DNA of 61,839 bases, taken from a virus. Where the stretch lies: IMG/VR virus record IMGVR_UViG_3300021185_002489, positions 1 to 61,839 of that record. The stretch is one strand, 5' to 3'. Numbering within the stretch: position 1 is the first letter of the stretch; each line of letters starts with the position of its first letter. The notes under the pieces are model-generated. The model was given only the letters and a program-made list of their open reading frames with translations. It searched no databases and had not been told where the DNA came from. This document shows, piece by piece, positions 45,904 through 52,696 of this stretch. Both the position numbers and the translations under genes were made by a program.

Positions 45904-46020
45904 TTACCATAATTTAATTCCGCAGTTTGTGCAAAGTGGCATTGCATCTACTTGTGTGTTATAAAATTCTATTTCTTCTTCGTGCAATGGTTCATTACAG
46001 TAGCTACATTCATTTATCAT
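45904..46020 (-). CDS. Mini zinc-ribbon protein, 38 aa
   Basis: Frame MINECSYCNEPLHEEE...LCTNCGIKLW with CxxC at 5-8 and CxxC at 30-33, about right for one treble-clef or rubredoxin-like zinc knuckle. Start overlaps the stop of the upstream gene (ATGATAA-type). Likely protein-protein or nucleic-acid binding. Confidence 0.6.
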   Translation of the reverse strand: MINECSYCNEPLHEEEIEFYNTQVDAMPLCTNCGIKLW

Positions 46021-46223
46021 GCTTTTATTCCGTATTTAGTGTAATGTTTAATTGTTTCAACGCTTGCGGTGTTAAAATCACGCACTCGTTGTCTGTATTT
46101 TTCGTTAGTACAATACTTTTTCATTGCATTTACGCTAGTAATACCATGATCAGCACCGTGTTTTTGTTCAAAGTTAGCTATTTGTAGTAACTTTTCTTCC
46201 ATCATTTGTTTAGTTATATTCAT
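46017..46223 (-). CDS. Hypothetical basic protein, 68 aa
   Basis: Frame MNITKQMMEEKLLQIANF..., 19 bases below the type 1 promoter at 46242-46270. Helical, with KKYCTNEKYRQRVRD in the middle. Unknown function. Confidence 0.6.
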   Translation of the reverse strand: MNITKQMMEEKLLQIANFEQKHGADHGITSVNAMKKYCTNEKYRQRVRDFNTASVETIKHYTKYGIKA

Positions 46224-46241
46224 ATTGTTTTATTTTATTAT

Positions 46242-46270
46242 ATTATCACGGTGTTTTGTATTTTGTAACG
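46242..46270 (-). promoter_or_regulatory. Type 1 promoter, copy 3
   Basis: CGTTAC (46270-46265), 17 bases, GATAAT (46247-46242). It drives the five-gene set from 46223 to 45346. Confidence 0.75.
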
Positions 46271-46286
46271 TATTTATGTATAGCAA

Positions 46287-46418
46287 TTACAAATATTTTT
46301 GTTGTTGCCATTGAGTTATCTCAGAATTAAAACGTTTATAATATTCTAATTCTAATAATTCAATTTGTGCTTTTGATATTTTTAATATTTTATTTCTTTT
46401 TACTTTACGATTTCGCAT
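46287..46418 (-). CDS. Hypothetical basic protein, 43 aa
   Basis: Frame MRNRKVKRNKILKISKAQ..., strongly basic N-terminus, then a Leu/Glu helix and Gln-rich end. It overlaps the upstream gene stop by 19 bases. Unknown function. Confidence 0.5.
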   Translation of the reverse strand: MRNRKVKRNKILKISKAQIELLELEYYKRFNSEITQWQQQKYL

Positions 46419-46744
46419 TCTGTTTCAATTTCTTTAATATCTTCATTTAAAACTTCTTCCATTTCATTCCATCTTACAACATCATCATCATCATTTAATA
46501 AATCATATAAGGCACAGAAACCTGCTTGAGAGTAATTTTCAGCTTTGCCAAATAAATCATGCTCTTGAAAGACATCATAATTTAATTCATCACAAATTTT
46601 TCTTCCTTCATAAGTATATATAACTTTATTATCAATCCAGGAATGCTTGAAATTATAAAAATCATCAGCATCATTTATTTCACCTTGATGAAAAGCTAAC
46701 CAAGCCTCTTCACTAAAATCTTGTACTATATTATCTTTATACAT
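46400..46744 (-). CDS. Hypothetical acidic protein, 114 aa
   Basis: An Asp/Glu/Trp-rich protein, with DFSEEAWLAFHQGEI at the start and DLLNDDDDVVRWNEMEEV near residue 90. It reads like one of the acidic early proteins. No family recognised. Confidence 0.6.
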   Translation of the reverse strand: MYKDNIVQDFSEEAWLAFHQGEINDADDFYNFKHSWIDNKVIYTYEGRKICDELNYDVFQEHDLFGKAENYSQAGFCALYDLLNDDDDVVRWNEMEEVLNEDIKEIETECEIVK

Positions 46745-46746
46745 AT

Positions 46747-46935
46747 TTATTTATTTATTAATTTGTTAATTTCTTTTATTGCTAAGAATTTTCTTGCTTG
46801 ATAGTCTTGATAATCAAGTAATAACTCTTCTTGTTTATTTAAACTATTACCACCATTATTTATTGCTAATTCAATTTTAGCCATTGTATGGTCAAATTCT
46901 TGTACTATTGTATTTAATTCTTTTATACTATTCAT
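46747..46935 (-). CDS. Hypothetical helical protein, 62 aa
   Basis: A helical protein with two regions broken by NNGGNSLNK, two bases upstream of the next gene start. Its start overlaps the stop of the upstream frame by eight bases. Unknown function. Confidence 0.55.
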   Translation of the reverse strand: MNSIKELNTIVQEFDHTMAKIELAINNGGNSLNKQEELLLDYQDYQARKFLAIKEINKLINK

Positions 46936-47041
46936 ATATCATTGCTAATAATTCAAATTCATCTTTTGTTATTAAGTTTTCCCACATTGCTATTACTAAA
47001 TAGGAAACATCTCTACCTGTTTTTTTATTTGTTATAATCAT
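46928..47041 (-). CDS. Hypothetical protein, 37 aa
   Basis: Frame MIITNKKTGRDVSYLVIAM..., ending LLAMIYE. Position in a run of overlapping small frames supports it. Unknown function. Confidence 0.5.
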   Translation of the reverse strand: MIITNKKTGRDVSYLVIAMWENLITKDEFELLAMIYE

Positions 47042-47043
47042 AT

Positions 47044-47178
47044 TTATTTATTTTTTATTATTTTTATATTTTCTTCAATTTCTTTTATTCTATCTTTGTG
47101 ATCGGTAGAATTTTCTCTTGAATCAACTACTTGTTCAAGTAAGGTTTCGAGTGCTAAAATTATTAAATATTTGTTCAT
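47044..47178 (-). CDS. Hypothetical protein, 44 aa
   Basis: Frame MNKYLIILALETLLEQ..., with a short hydrophobic N-terminus and Lys-rich C-terminus. Two bases before the next start. Unknown function. Confidence 0.5.
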   Translation of the reverse strand: MNKYLIILALETLLEQVVDSRENSTDHKDRIKEIEENIKIIKNK

Positions 47179-47339
47179 AATTCACTAAACTTTTTAATTA
47201 TATTTATTTCACTTTGCCAGTTTTCAGATTGTTCATCTGTTAATTCTACTAGATAATCTATATCATATAAGTTTTTAATGTAACCTTTCATTGTAAAATA
47301 AATTACATCTATTTCTTTTTGTGTTAATTCTACTTTCAT
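47175..47339 (-). CDS. Hypothetical acidic protein, 54 aa
   Basis: Frame MKVELTQKEIDVIYFTM..., acidic and helical, ATGA-coupled to its downstream gene. Unknown function. Confidence 0.5.
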   Translation of the reverse strand: MKVELTQKEIDVIYFTMKGYIKNLYDIDYLVELTDEQSENWQSEINIIKKFSEL

Positions 47340-47482
47340 ACTTCTTCTACTTTTAATATATTATCAATTCCAAAATGCTTTATAACTTTTTCAATATTAT
47401 CACTTTGCATATATTTTATATAATGTCTTATATTCCCTTTGCAATTCCAGTGTGTGGTTTTTGTTATTTTAAACATTTTCAT
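47336..47482 (-). CDS. Hypothetical basic protein, 48 aa
   Basis: Frame MKMFKITKTTHWNCKGN..., 38 bases below the type 1 promoter at 47520-47548, so it opens the operon 47482 to 46287. Coupled by ATGA to its downstream neighbour. Unknown function. Confidence 0.55.
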   Translation of the reverse strand: MKMFKITKTTHWNCKGNIRHYIKYMQSDNIEKVIKHFGIDNILKVEEV

Positions 47483-47519
47483 ATTATTATTTTTTTTATT
47501 ATTATTTATTTACATTTAT

Positions 47520-47548
47520 ATTATCACAATATTATATAAATTGTAACG
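47520..47548 (-). promoter_or_regulatory. Type 1 promoter, copy 4
   Basis: CGTTAC (47548-47543), 17 bases, GATAAT (47525-47520). The stop of the 47532 gene falls inside it. Confidence 0.75.
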
Positions 47549-47750
47549 TACTTTTTTTAATTTTATTTTTATTTATATAACTCATACCTTTTATATTAAA
47601 CTCAACAACATCACAAATGTTTAACTTATCTTTTATTTTTACATCTTGTAAGTTATTAATATTAAAACCAATGTAAACATTATTATTTAGTTTAAGTTTT
47701 TTAGTGTTTAATATTTGAGATTTGTAGTGGTTTGTTTTTAATTTTTGCAT
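47532..47750 (-). CDS. Hypothetical basic protein, 72 aa
   Basis: A Lys/Asn/Ile-rich beta-like protein (MQKLKTNHYKSQI...), alone under the type 1 promoter at 47776-47804 (26-base spacing from -10 to ATG). Unknown function. Confidence 0.55.
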   Translation of the reverse strand: MQKLKTNHYKSQILNTKKLKLNNNVYIGFNINNLQDVKIKDKLNICDVVEFNIKGMSYINKNKIKKSTLQFI

Positions 47751-47775
47751 TTTATTATATTTTATTTACATTTAT

Positions 47776-47804
47776 ATTATCACTTTATTATAAGAAGTGT
47801 AACG
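47776..47804 (-). promoter_or_regulatory. Type 1 promoter, copy 5
   Basis: CGTTAC (47804-47799), 17 bases, GATAAT (47781-47776). Identical flanks to copy 6 over the -10 and downstream bases. Confidence 0.75.
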
Positions 47805-47809
47805 TATTT

Positions 47810-47998
47810 TTAATTATTTATTTCTAATTCTAGATATCTATTATAAAACTCTTCTATACTTTCATTATATTTCATTTCTATTCCAAAATCTTTAAAACTC
47901 ATATTTAAAATTAATCTTTCATTTTCTATTTGTTTCTTACTTCCATAATAGTTATAATCTTTTAACTTTTCTAATTCTAATTTTATAATCTTTAACAT
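47810..47998 (-). CDS. Hypothetical helical protein, 62 aa
   Basis: A Leu/Glu/Lys/Asn-rich helical protein (MLKIIKLELEKLKDYN...), alone under the type 1 promoter at 48023-48051. It is the first leftward gene out of the divergent region and so probably the earliest expressed. Unknown function. Confidence 0.55.
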   Translation of the reverse strand: MLKIIKLELEKLKDYNYYGSKKQIENERLILNMSFKDFGIEMKYNESIEEFYNRYLELEINN

Positions 47999-48022
47999 AT
48001 CTTATATTTTATTTACACTTAT

Positions 48023-48051
48023 ATTATCACTTTATAATATAATTTGTAACG
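48023..48051 (-). promoter_or_regulatory. Type 1 promoter, copy 6
   Basis: CGTTAC (48051-48046), 17 bases, GATAAT (48028-48023), with the same AAAGT before and ATAAGTG after as copy 1. It fires leftward from the edge of the divergent region. Confidence 0.75.
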
Positions 48052-48487
48052 TATTTTTATAATAATTATACAAAATGTCCCTTTTTGAATATATTGCACT
48101 ATAATATAATATATAACTTTAATAACTTAAAGATATAATATAAACATTGAATATAATTCAATAAACCAAATACTATATTACATTAATGATAATTTATCAT
48201 AAGTGTAGGTATAATACAATATCTATGAGTATATGACAACAAAACATAACAATATCTACACATAATGTGACGATAGCTTCTATGTAATGAACATATGACA
48301 ATGATATATACATAAGATCAAACATAATGCATCACCATATGTGTGATAAATCATTGATATTACTACATTATTAATGATAAATGCATTGAATTACTACTAA
48401 TATGGGGGTACTTTATTAATCGACTTTCTTAAGTACTTGATTATCATATACATATATGTAATACAAAACCTCTATATATAAAACATT
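48052..48487. other. Divergent non-coding region, about 430 bp
   Basis: No coding frame of note. It is extremely AT-rich and separates the leftward and rightward blocks. It holds the plus-strand type 2 promoter at 48077-48105. No clear iterons, long palindrome or second copy of the type 1 motif was seen by eye. Position fits a control region or replication origin, which is not proved. Confidence 0.6.
48077..48105 (+). promoter_or_regulatory. Promoter type 2, facing the right-hand block
   Basis: GTCCCT (48077-48082), 17-base spacer ending ATTGCAC, TATAAT (48100-48105). It matches the minus-strand copy at 41021-41049 at -35, spacer length, the seven bases before -10, and -10. First gene downstream begins at 48488. 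Confidence 0.7.
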
Positions 48488-48646
48488 ATGAAAAAGAAAC
48501 GAAGTGTACATACGATATCACCTTTCTTAAAGAAGGATGCTTGTTACCACAGTGTTAAAGCAAGGTACGATGTATTCCCTTCTGCATATGCTTCTGGAGC
48601 TATAGCGAAATGCCGTAAGGCTGGGGGACCAAAAAAGAAAAGATAA
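48488..48646 (+). CDS. Small basic protein, DUF5872-like, 52 aa
   Basis: A Lys-rich chain with KKDACYHSVKARYDVFPSAYASGAIAKCRK; the KARY..FPSAYASGA..KCRK pattern is that of the DUF5872 family, found in marine phages and giant viruses. Role not known; basic character suggests packaged nucleic-acid binding. Confidence 0.7.
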   Translation: MKKKRSVHTISPFLKKDACYHSVKARYDVFPSAYASGAIAKCRKAGGPKKKR

Positions 48647-48663
48647 ACTAAAATTAAAAGAAC

Positions 48664-48864
48664 ATGGGAATAGGACCACAGAATTTAGGTGCTCAGGGTA
48701 TGTCTGGAAACAGTAAGCCGTGTGGGTCACCGTTGAAAAAGATTAGTAATCCATCGGATGGAGAGGGTGCAAGCCCTATAACTTTCAATGATAAGTTAGA
48801 GGCAGCTGTTGACTCAGGAAAGATCACAGGTGGATTCGCAAACGCAATTAAGAACAATAAATAA
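48664..48864 (+). CDS. Hypothetical small protein, 66 aa
   Basis: A Gly/Pro/Ser/Lys-rich flexible protein (MGIGPQNLGAQGMSG...) with an amphipathic C-terminal helix. Six bases before the next gene. Same cluster of small basic or flexible proteins. Confidence 0.6.
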   Translation: MGIGPQNLGAQGMSGNSKPCGSPLKKISNPSDGEGASPITFNDKLEAAVDSGKITGGFANAIKNNK

Positions 48865-48870
48865 TATATT

Positions 48871-49191
48871 ATGTATAAGCAAAAACCAGGAGATCCTAAA
48901 AAGAAATTAAATACCCCGGGCACATTTAGAGAAGATGCCCCTATAACAAAACTAGCTAATGACGGATCTAACCCTATGTTTAAACTAGATACTCCTGTCT
49001 ACAAGCATGAGGCTGGACATAAAGGAAAACAAAAAGGCGATAGAATCAAGACAGAAAAACTTAAGGAAGTTGTAGTATACGCTCAGCGACCAAACCGTTT
49101 TAAACCAAAGGAGGTTGGTGGAAGAAACGCTGCTTCAGGTCCAAACGCGGGGGAAGAGTTTAAAGCTAAAAAAGGTAAGCCAGTAATCTAA
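48871..49191 (+). CDS. Hypothetical basic protein, 106 aa
   Basis: A Lys/Pro/Gly-rich protein with KHEAGHKGKQKGDRIK near residue 50 and a RPNRFKPKEVGG region. Probably disordered. Adjacent to DUF5872-like genes. No motif for activity is visible. Confidence 0.6.
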   Translation: MYKQKPGDPKKKLNTPGTFREDAPITKLANDGSNPMFKLDTPVYKHEAGHKGKQKGDRIKTEKLKEVVVYAQRPNRFKPKEVGGRNAASGPNAGEEFKAKKGKPVI

Positions 49192-49353
49192 ATGAAAAAG
49201 GTTAAGGCACCTGCTGGATACCACTGGATGAAAAAGGGTACTGGGTACAAATTAATGAAGCATACCGGTAAGTTTGTAAAGCATACCGGGGCTTCTTTAT
49301 ATGCTAGCTTCCCTACACAAAAAGTACATAAGAGTGGCAGTAAGAAAAACTAA
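49192..49353 (+). CDS. Small basic protein, 53 aa
   Basis: Frame MKKVKAPAGYHWMKKG...LMKHTGKFVKHTGASLYASF. The KAPAGYHWMKKG opening with a GASL.A.F...K.H end is a small Lys/His-rich pattern that I have seen beside DUF5872-like proteins. Starts on A-rich context one base after the previous stop. Confidence 0.6.
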   Translation: MKKVKAPAGYHWMKKGTGYKLMKHTGKFVKHTGASLYASFPTQKVHKSGSKKN

Positions 49354-49630
49354 AAAAGGATTAGCCCTTAAACGTTGGTTTAAAGAGAAGTGGACTGATG
49401 AGAAAGGTAATGCTTGTGGTTCCACTAAAAATAAGAATACAAAAAAATGTCGACCATCGAAACGGGTGGGTCGAAAAACGGTGAAAACCTGGGGTGAGAT
49501 GTCGCCTTCAGAAAAGAAGCGTGCGGTAGCAGAAAAGAAAAGAGTGGGGATGGGGAGAAAAACATCTCAGATAAGAAGAAAAACTACTAAAGCAAAGAAG
49601 AATGAAACTACCAAAAAACGGAGTCGCTAA
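49334..49630 (+). CDS. DUF5872-like basic protein, 98 aa
   Basis: The frame contains KKGLALKRWFKEKWTDEKG followed by CGS...KKCRPSKRVGRKT and ends in a Lys/Arg/Thr tail. GL.RWF.E.W...CG...CRPS.RV..KT is the DUF5872 signature. I take the GTG at 49334 as start, because an ATG at 49301 would overlap the previous gene by 53 bases. Overlaps the next gene by 29 bases. Confidence 0.6.
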   Translation: MAVRKTKKGLALKRWFKEKWTDEKGNACGSTKNKNTKKCRPSKRVGRKTVKTWGEMSPSEKKRAVAEKKRVGMGRKTSQIRRKTTKAKKNETTKKRSR

Positions 49631-50003
49631 AGAATTAAGATCCTACACAGGTTCTTTATTTATATTTTTATTCGTCATAGGTATTATAATTACTTTATTA
49701 CAATACCCAGTACTTGAGTCTAACAAAGAAGTTGTAATGGTCCTTATAGGAACCATCGCTGCTTCTATACCTATTGTTATAAGTTCTATCACAGGAACTA
49801 AACCTGATGACGTGAATGCTCTCAAGCAGACCATTGAAAAGAAAGAACATCATATAGAGCTTCTAGTACAAGCTAAAGATAATCTTGAAGCTATGGTAAT
49901 TGAGTTACAAAAGCAGATGTTAGAGAATCAGGATGCAGTTATGGATAAGATCATCCTAAAAGCCGCAATGGATTTTGACGATAAACATTATAAAAAGAAA
50001 TAA
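49602..50003 (+). CDS. Membrane protein with coiled coil, 133 aa
   Basis: Two hydrophobic segments (about residues 17-37 and 46-62) are followed by a long coiled coil (about 70-130) with ELLVQAKDNLEAMVIELQKQ. The N-terminus is basic. A role in the envelope, such as spanin-like or virion-membrane interaction, is possible. No lipobox or exact family. Confidence 0.6.
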   Translation: MKLPKNGVAKELRSYTGSLFIFLFVIGIIITLLQYPVLESNKEVVMVLIGTIAASIPIVISSITGTKPDDVNALKQTIEKKEHHIELLVQAKDNLEAMVIELQKQMLENQDAVMDKIILKAAMDFDDKHYKKK

Positions 50004-50005
50004 CC

Positions 50006-50326
50006 ATGGCGAGTGTAGATATAGACGGGGATGGAAAACCAGATTTTTCTATAAACCTTAGCCAGATAATTACTTTAGGTGGTATTGTTATATCTATAGT
50101 CGGTTCGTATTATACATTGTCTTCTAAAATAGAAGCTGCTGAAGTAGCTTTAAAGAAGATAAAAGAAAACGAACAGAAGTATACATGGCCAGCCCAAAGA
50201 AAGCTTGAACAAGACGTGCAGAGAATGACTGTTGAATTTCAAGCAGCTATGAAAGATATTGAGTATTCAATGCGTGATATAGACAAGATACGCGAAGAAC
50301 TCAATAATAAAAAAAATATAAGATGA
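50006..50326 (+). CDS. Membrane-anchored coiled-coil protein with DxDGD-type loop, 106 aa
   Basis: The N-terminus MASVDIDGDGKPDFSIN has a calcium-loop-like DIDGDGKPD (residues 5-13). A hydrophobic segment (about 22-41) and then a coiled coil (about 44-105) follow. It overlaps the next gene by four bases. Same architecture as its upstream neighbour, so the two may pair. Confidence 0.6.
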   Translation: MASVDIDGDGKPDFSINLSQIITLGGIVISIVGSYYTLSSKIEAAEVALKKIKENEQKYTWPAQRKLEQDVQRMTVEFQAAMKDIEYSMRDIDKIREELNNKKNIR

Positions 50327-50571
50327 GTCAGAAACTTTCCCTTAAAGCCCGAGCAGCTAAAGCGGCTAGAGATTTAAGATACGCTAATTCGCCTGATAGA
50401 AAGGCAAAGCGTGCAGATAGCCAAAAGAAACGTAGAGCTGCTAAGAAGGCGGGACGTTCTCTGACAAATTTAGATTACGATCATAAAGATGGTAAGTTTA
50501 AATCCGTTAAAGCCAATAGAGGTAATGACGGTAAAGGTACTAAAAAAGAAAAACGTAAATTAATTAAATAA
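50323..50571 (+). CDS. Small very basic protein, 82 aa
   Basis: Lys/Arg/Ala-rich protein with KAKRADSQKKRRAAKKAGRS; the RANSPDRKAKRADSQKKRR region and NLDYDHKDGKFKSVKANRG look like the HNH-less homing or packaged-protein type RNPs seen in related phages. I make no firm family call. It lies with the other basic genes. Confidence 0.6.
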   Translation: MSQKLSLKARAAKAARDLRYANSPDRKAKRADSQKKRRAAKKAGRSLTNLDYDHKDGKFKSVKANRGNDGKGTKKEKRKLIK

Positions 50572-50574
50572 GTT

Positions 50575-50781
50575 ATGCAAATCATTGTAATCATATTATC
50601 AATTTTATTATTCACTGCAGTAGGAATCATTGTAGCAACATACCTTGGAAAATTTAAAGACTCAGATGCGGATGGTATCCCTGATGAAGTTGAGGAGTTT
50701 GTTGAAGACACTGTAGATGACGCAAAAGAAGTTGTTAAAAAGTTCACGAGAAAAAAACCGGGACGTAAAAAGAAAAACTAA
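50575..50781 (+). CDS. Single-pass membrane protein with calcium-loop motif, 68 aa
   Basis: A hydrophobic segment (residues 3-24) is followed by KDSDADGIPDEVEEF (about 28-42), a thrombospondin type 3 / EF-hand-like Asp motif, then a basic RKKPGRKKKN tail. Second calcium-loop protein in the cluster. Confidence 0.65.
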   Translation: MQIIVIILSILLFTAVGIIVATYLGKFKDSDADGIPDEVEEFVEDTVDDAKEVVKKFTRKKPGRKKKN

Positions 50782-50782
50782 T

Positions 50783-51091
50783 ATGCCAGCTAAGAAAACC
50801 ACACGACGCAAACCACCTGCTCCTTCTAAAAAGAAGTCTTTAGGATATTATGCTAAAGTGAATAAGAAGGGCGGTACGGGTAAAAAAGCTGGTGGAGGAA
50901 TGACAGCTAAGGGTGTTGCTAAGTATCGCAAGGATAATCCAGGTAGTAAACTAAAAACTGCCGTAACAACACCACCATCAAAATTAAAAAAAGGCAGCAA
51001 AGCTGCAAAAAGAAGAAAAGCATTCTGTGCAAGATCTAAAAGCTGGACATCGGAAAGAGGTCGTGCTGCTAGACGGAAATGGAATTGTTAA
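50783..51091 (+). CDS. Basic protein with CARSKSW...RKWNC end, 102 aa
   Basis: The chain starts MPAKKTTRRKPPAPSKKK and ends KRRKAFCARSKSWTSERGRAARRKWNC-type (Cys at 86 and 102). The ending FCARS...RRKWNC is known to me from marine phage proteins beside DUF5872-like genes. I use the ATG at 50783, since an upstream start at 50717 overlaps the previous gene. Confidence 0.65.
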   Translation: MPAKKTTRRKPPAPSKKKSLGYYAKVNKKGGTGKKAGGGMTAKGVAKYRKDNPGSKLKTAVTTPPSKLKKGSKAAKRRKAFCARSKSWTSERGRAARRKWNC

Positions 51092-51096
51092 AAATC

Positions 51097-51120
51097 AAAT
51101 TAAATTAAATTAAATTAAAT
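51097..51120 (+). repeat. AAATT pentanucleotide repeat before groEL
   Basis: Four AAATT units plus AAAT run directly into the groEL ATG at 51119. An equal tract with five units occurs before the glutaredoxin-like gene at 57573. A-rich leaders help start translation in Bacteroidetes. Confidence 0.75.
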
Positions 51121-52696
51121 GGCACAATTTGGAGGACCAAAGCTTGTTAAGAAACTTCACTTTAATAATGAAGCAAAAGATAAGCTTTCAAACGGAATAA
51201 ATAAAATAGCAGATGCTGTTAGCTCTACACTAGGAGCAAGCGGTAGAACAGTAATTATCGAAGATGACTTTGGTAACCCATACGTAACTAAGGATGGGGT
51301 CACTGTTGCTAATTCAATATTGCTCAACGATCCAGTTGAGAACTTAGGCGTTTCAATGATGAAACAAGCCGCTCAAAAGACAGCGAGTATGGCGGGTGAT
51401 GGCACAACCACCTCCATAGTGTTAACACAAGCCATAATCGACTGTTATAATAAAAAAGAAGGAAATCAGTTTTCTTTTAGAGATGTTAGAAGTGGGATTA
51501 ATAAATTTAAATCTCACGTAATAGACTTCTTGTCTAAAAAAGCTGTTAAAGTTGATAATAAAGAATTATACAACGTTTCTACTATTTCTGCGAATAATGA
51601 TGCAGAGCTTGGGGGTATTATTGCACAAGCTTTTGAAAACTCCGGTGACACTGGAATTGTTGCTATGGAAACTTCTCCAAACAATCAAACGTATGTTGAC
51701 ACTGTAGAAGGTACAAAAGTTGGTAGCACTTGTAAGACACCTCATTTTTATACTAATAAAGAAAAAGAAATAGCTGAGCTTGACAAGCCGCTAGTTTTTA
51801 TTAGTGTATCTGAAATACCAAATGTAAGAAAAATTCAAGACATACTGGAGCATGCTATTAAGTCCAACCGTAGCATTCTCCTTATTGCTCCTTTAGAGTC
51901 GCAGCCGTTAACCGCGCTTGCAATGAATAAAGTAAAGGGTAATATTAAAGTCAACGTAATAGATCCACCCAGCTTTGGGCTTAAGCGAAAGGACATACTA
52001 GAAGATCTTGCGTTGCTTGTCGGGGCTAAAGTTTTTGACGAAAGCCTTGGGGATTCGATTGATGCGATCTCCCCTGACATGTTAGGATCGGCCGATAAGG
52101 CTCTCTCAGATAGTGAAGGTACAGTTTTAGTTATTTCTGAAAAATCAGAAGAAGCTTTAGAACGTATCGAATATTTAAAAACTGCTCTTGATGACGAAGA
52201 CAATAAGATATTGTCTAAGCATTTAAATGAAAGGTTAGCATTGTTATGTGGTGGTGTGTCCATTGTTTATGTAGGTGCTGATACTGAAGTTGAGCTTAAA
52301 GAAAAACAAGACAGAGTAGATGATGCAATCCATGCTGTTAAAGCAGCAAGGAAAGAAGGTATTTTACCAGGAGGTGGCTCTGCATTAGCATATGCAGCAC
52401 AAACTGATTGGAAAATGGAATTAACACAGGATGAACTTACCGGTGTTGAAATATTAAAAGAAGCTTTAGTTGCACCATATACAAAAATATTATCCAATGC
52501 TGGTTTACAGCCCGAAAACTTCAATCTAACAGAATGGGGTGAAGGTGTTAATGTAACCTGTGGATGCGCTAGAAATATGCGGGATGAAGGAATTATAGAT
52601 CCTTTCCTAGTTACAAAAACTGCTTTAAATAATGCTGTTTCTGTAGCTACTACTATTCTATCAACTGATTGTGTAATTAGTAATATAAGAGAATAA
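51119..52696 (+). CDS. groEL: Phage chaperonin GroEL
   Basis: The protein has 525 residues. It shows the nucleotide site D50 in the DDFGNPYVTKDGVTVA stretch, GDGTTTS (93-99), the RVDDAIHAVKAARKEG helix with the catalytic Asp, and ILPGGGSAL. The C-terminal GGM tail of cellular GroEL is absent; it ends CVISNIRE. A 14-mer ring of such subunits folds proteins with ATP. GroES follows with stop-start overlap. The pair lies among phage genes of the same composition, so it is phage-encoded, likely for capsid folding. Confidence 0.93.
   Translation: MAQFGGPKLVKKLHFNNEAKDKLSNGINKIADAVSSTLGASGRTVIIEDDFGNPYVTKDGVTVANSILLNDPVENLGVSMMKQAAQKTASMAGDGTTTSIVLTQAIIDCYNKKEGNQFSFRDVRSGINKFKSHVIDFLSKKAVKVDNKELYNVSTISANNDAELGGIIAQAFENSGDTGIVAMETSPNNQTYVDTVEGTKVGSTCKTPHFYTNKEKEIAELDKPLVFISVSEIPNVRKIQDILEHAIKSNRSILLIAPLESQPLTALAMNKVKGNIKVNVIDPPSFGLKRKDILEDLALLVGAKVFDESLGDSIDAISPDMLGSADKALSDSEGTVLVISEKSEEALERIEYLKTALDDEDNKILSKHLNERLALLCGGVSIVYVGADTEVELKEKQDRVDDAIHAVKAARKEGILPGGGSALAYAAQTDWKMELTQDELTGVEILKEALVAPYTKILSNAGLQPENFNLTEWGEGVNVTCGCARNMRDEGIIDPFLVTKTALNNAVSVATTILSTDCVISNIRE

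Noticed and set aside
48052-48487. A CRISPR array or iteron origin
   Set aside because: AT-rich short words such as CATAAT recur, but no regular repeat-spacer structure or evenly spaced iterons can be seen.
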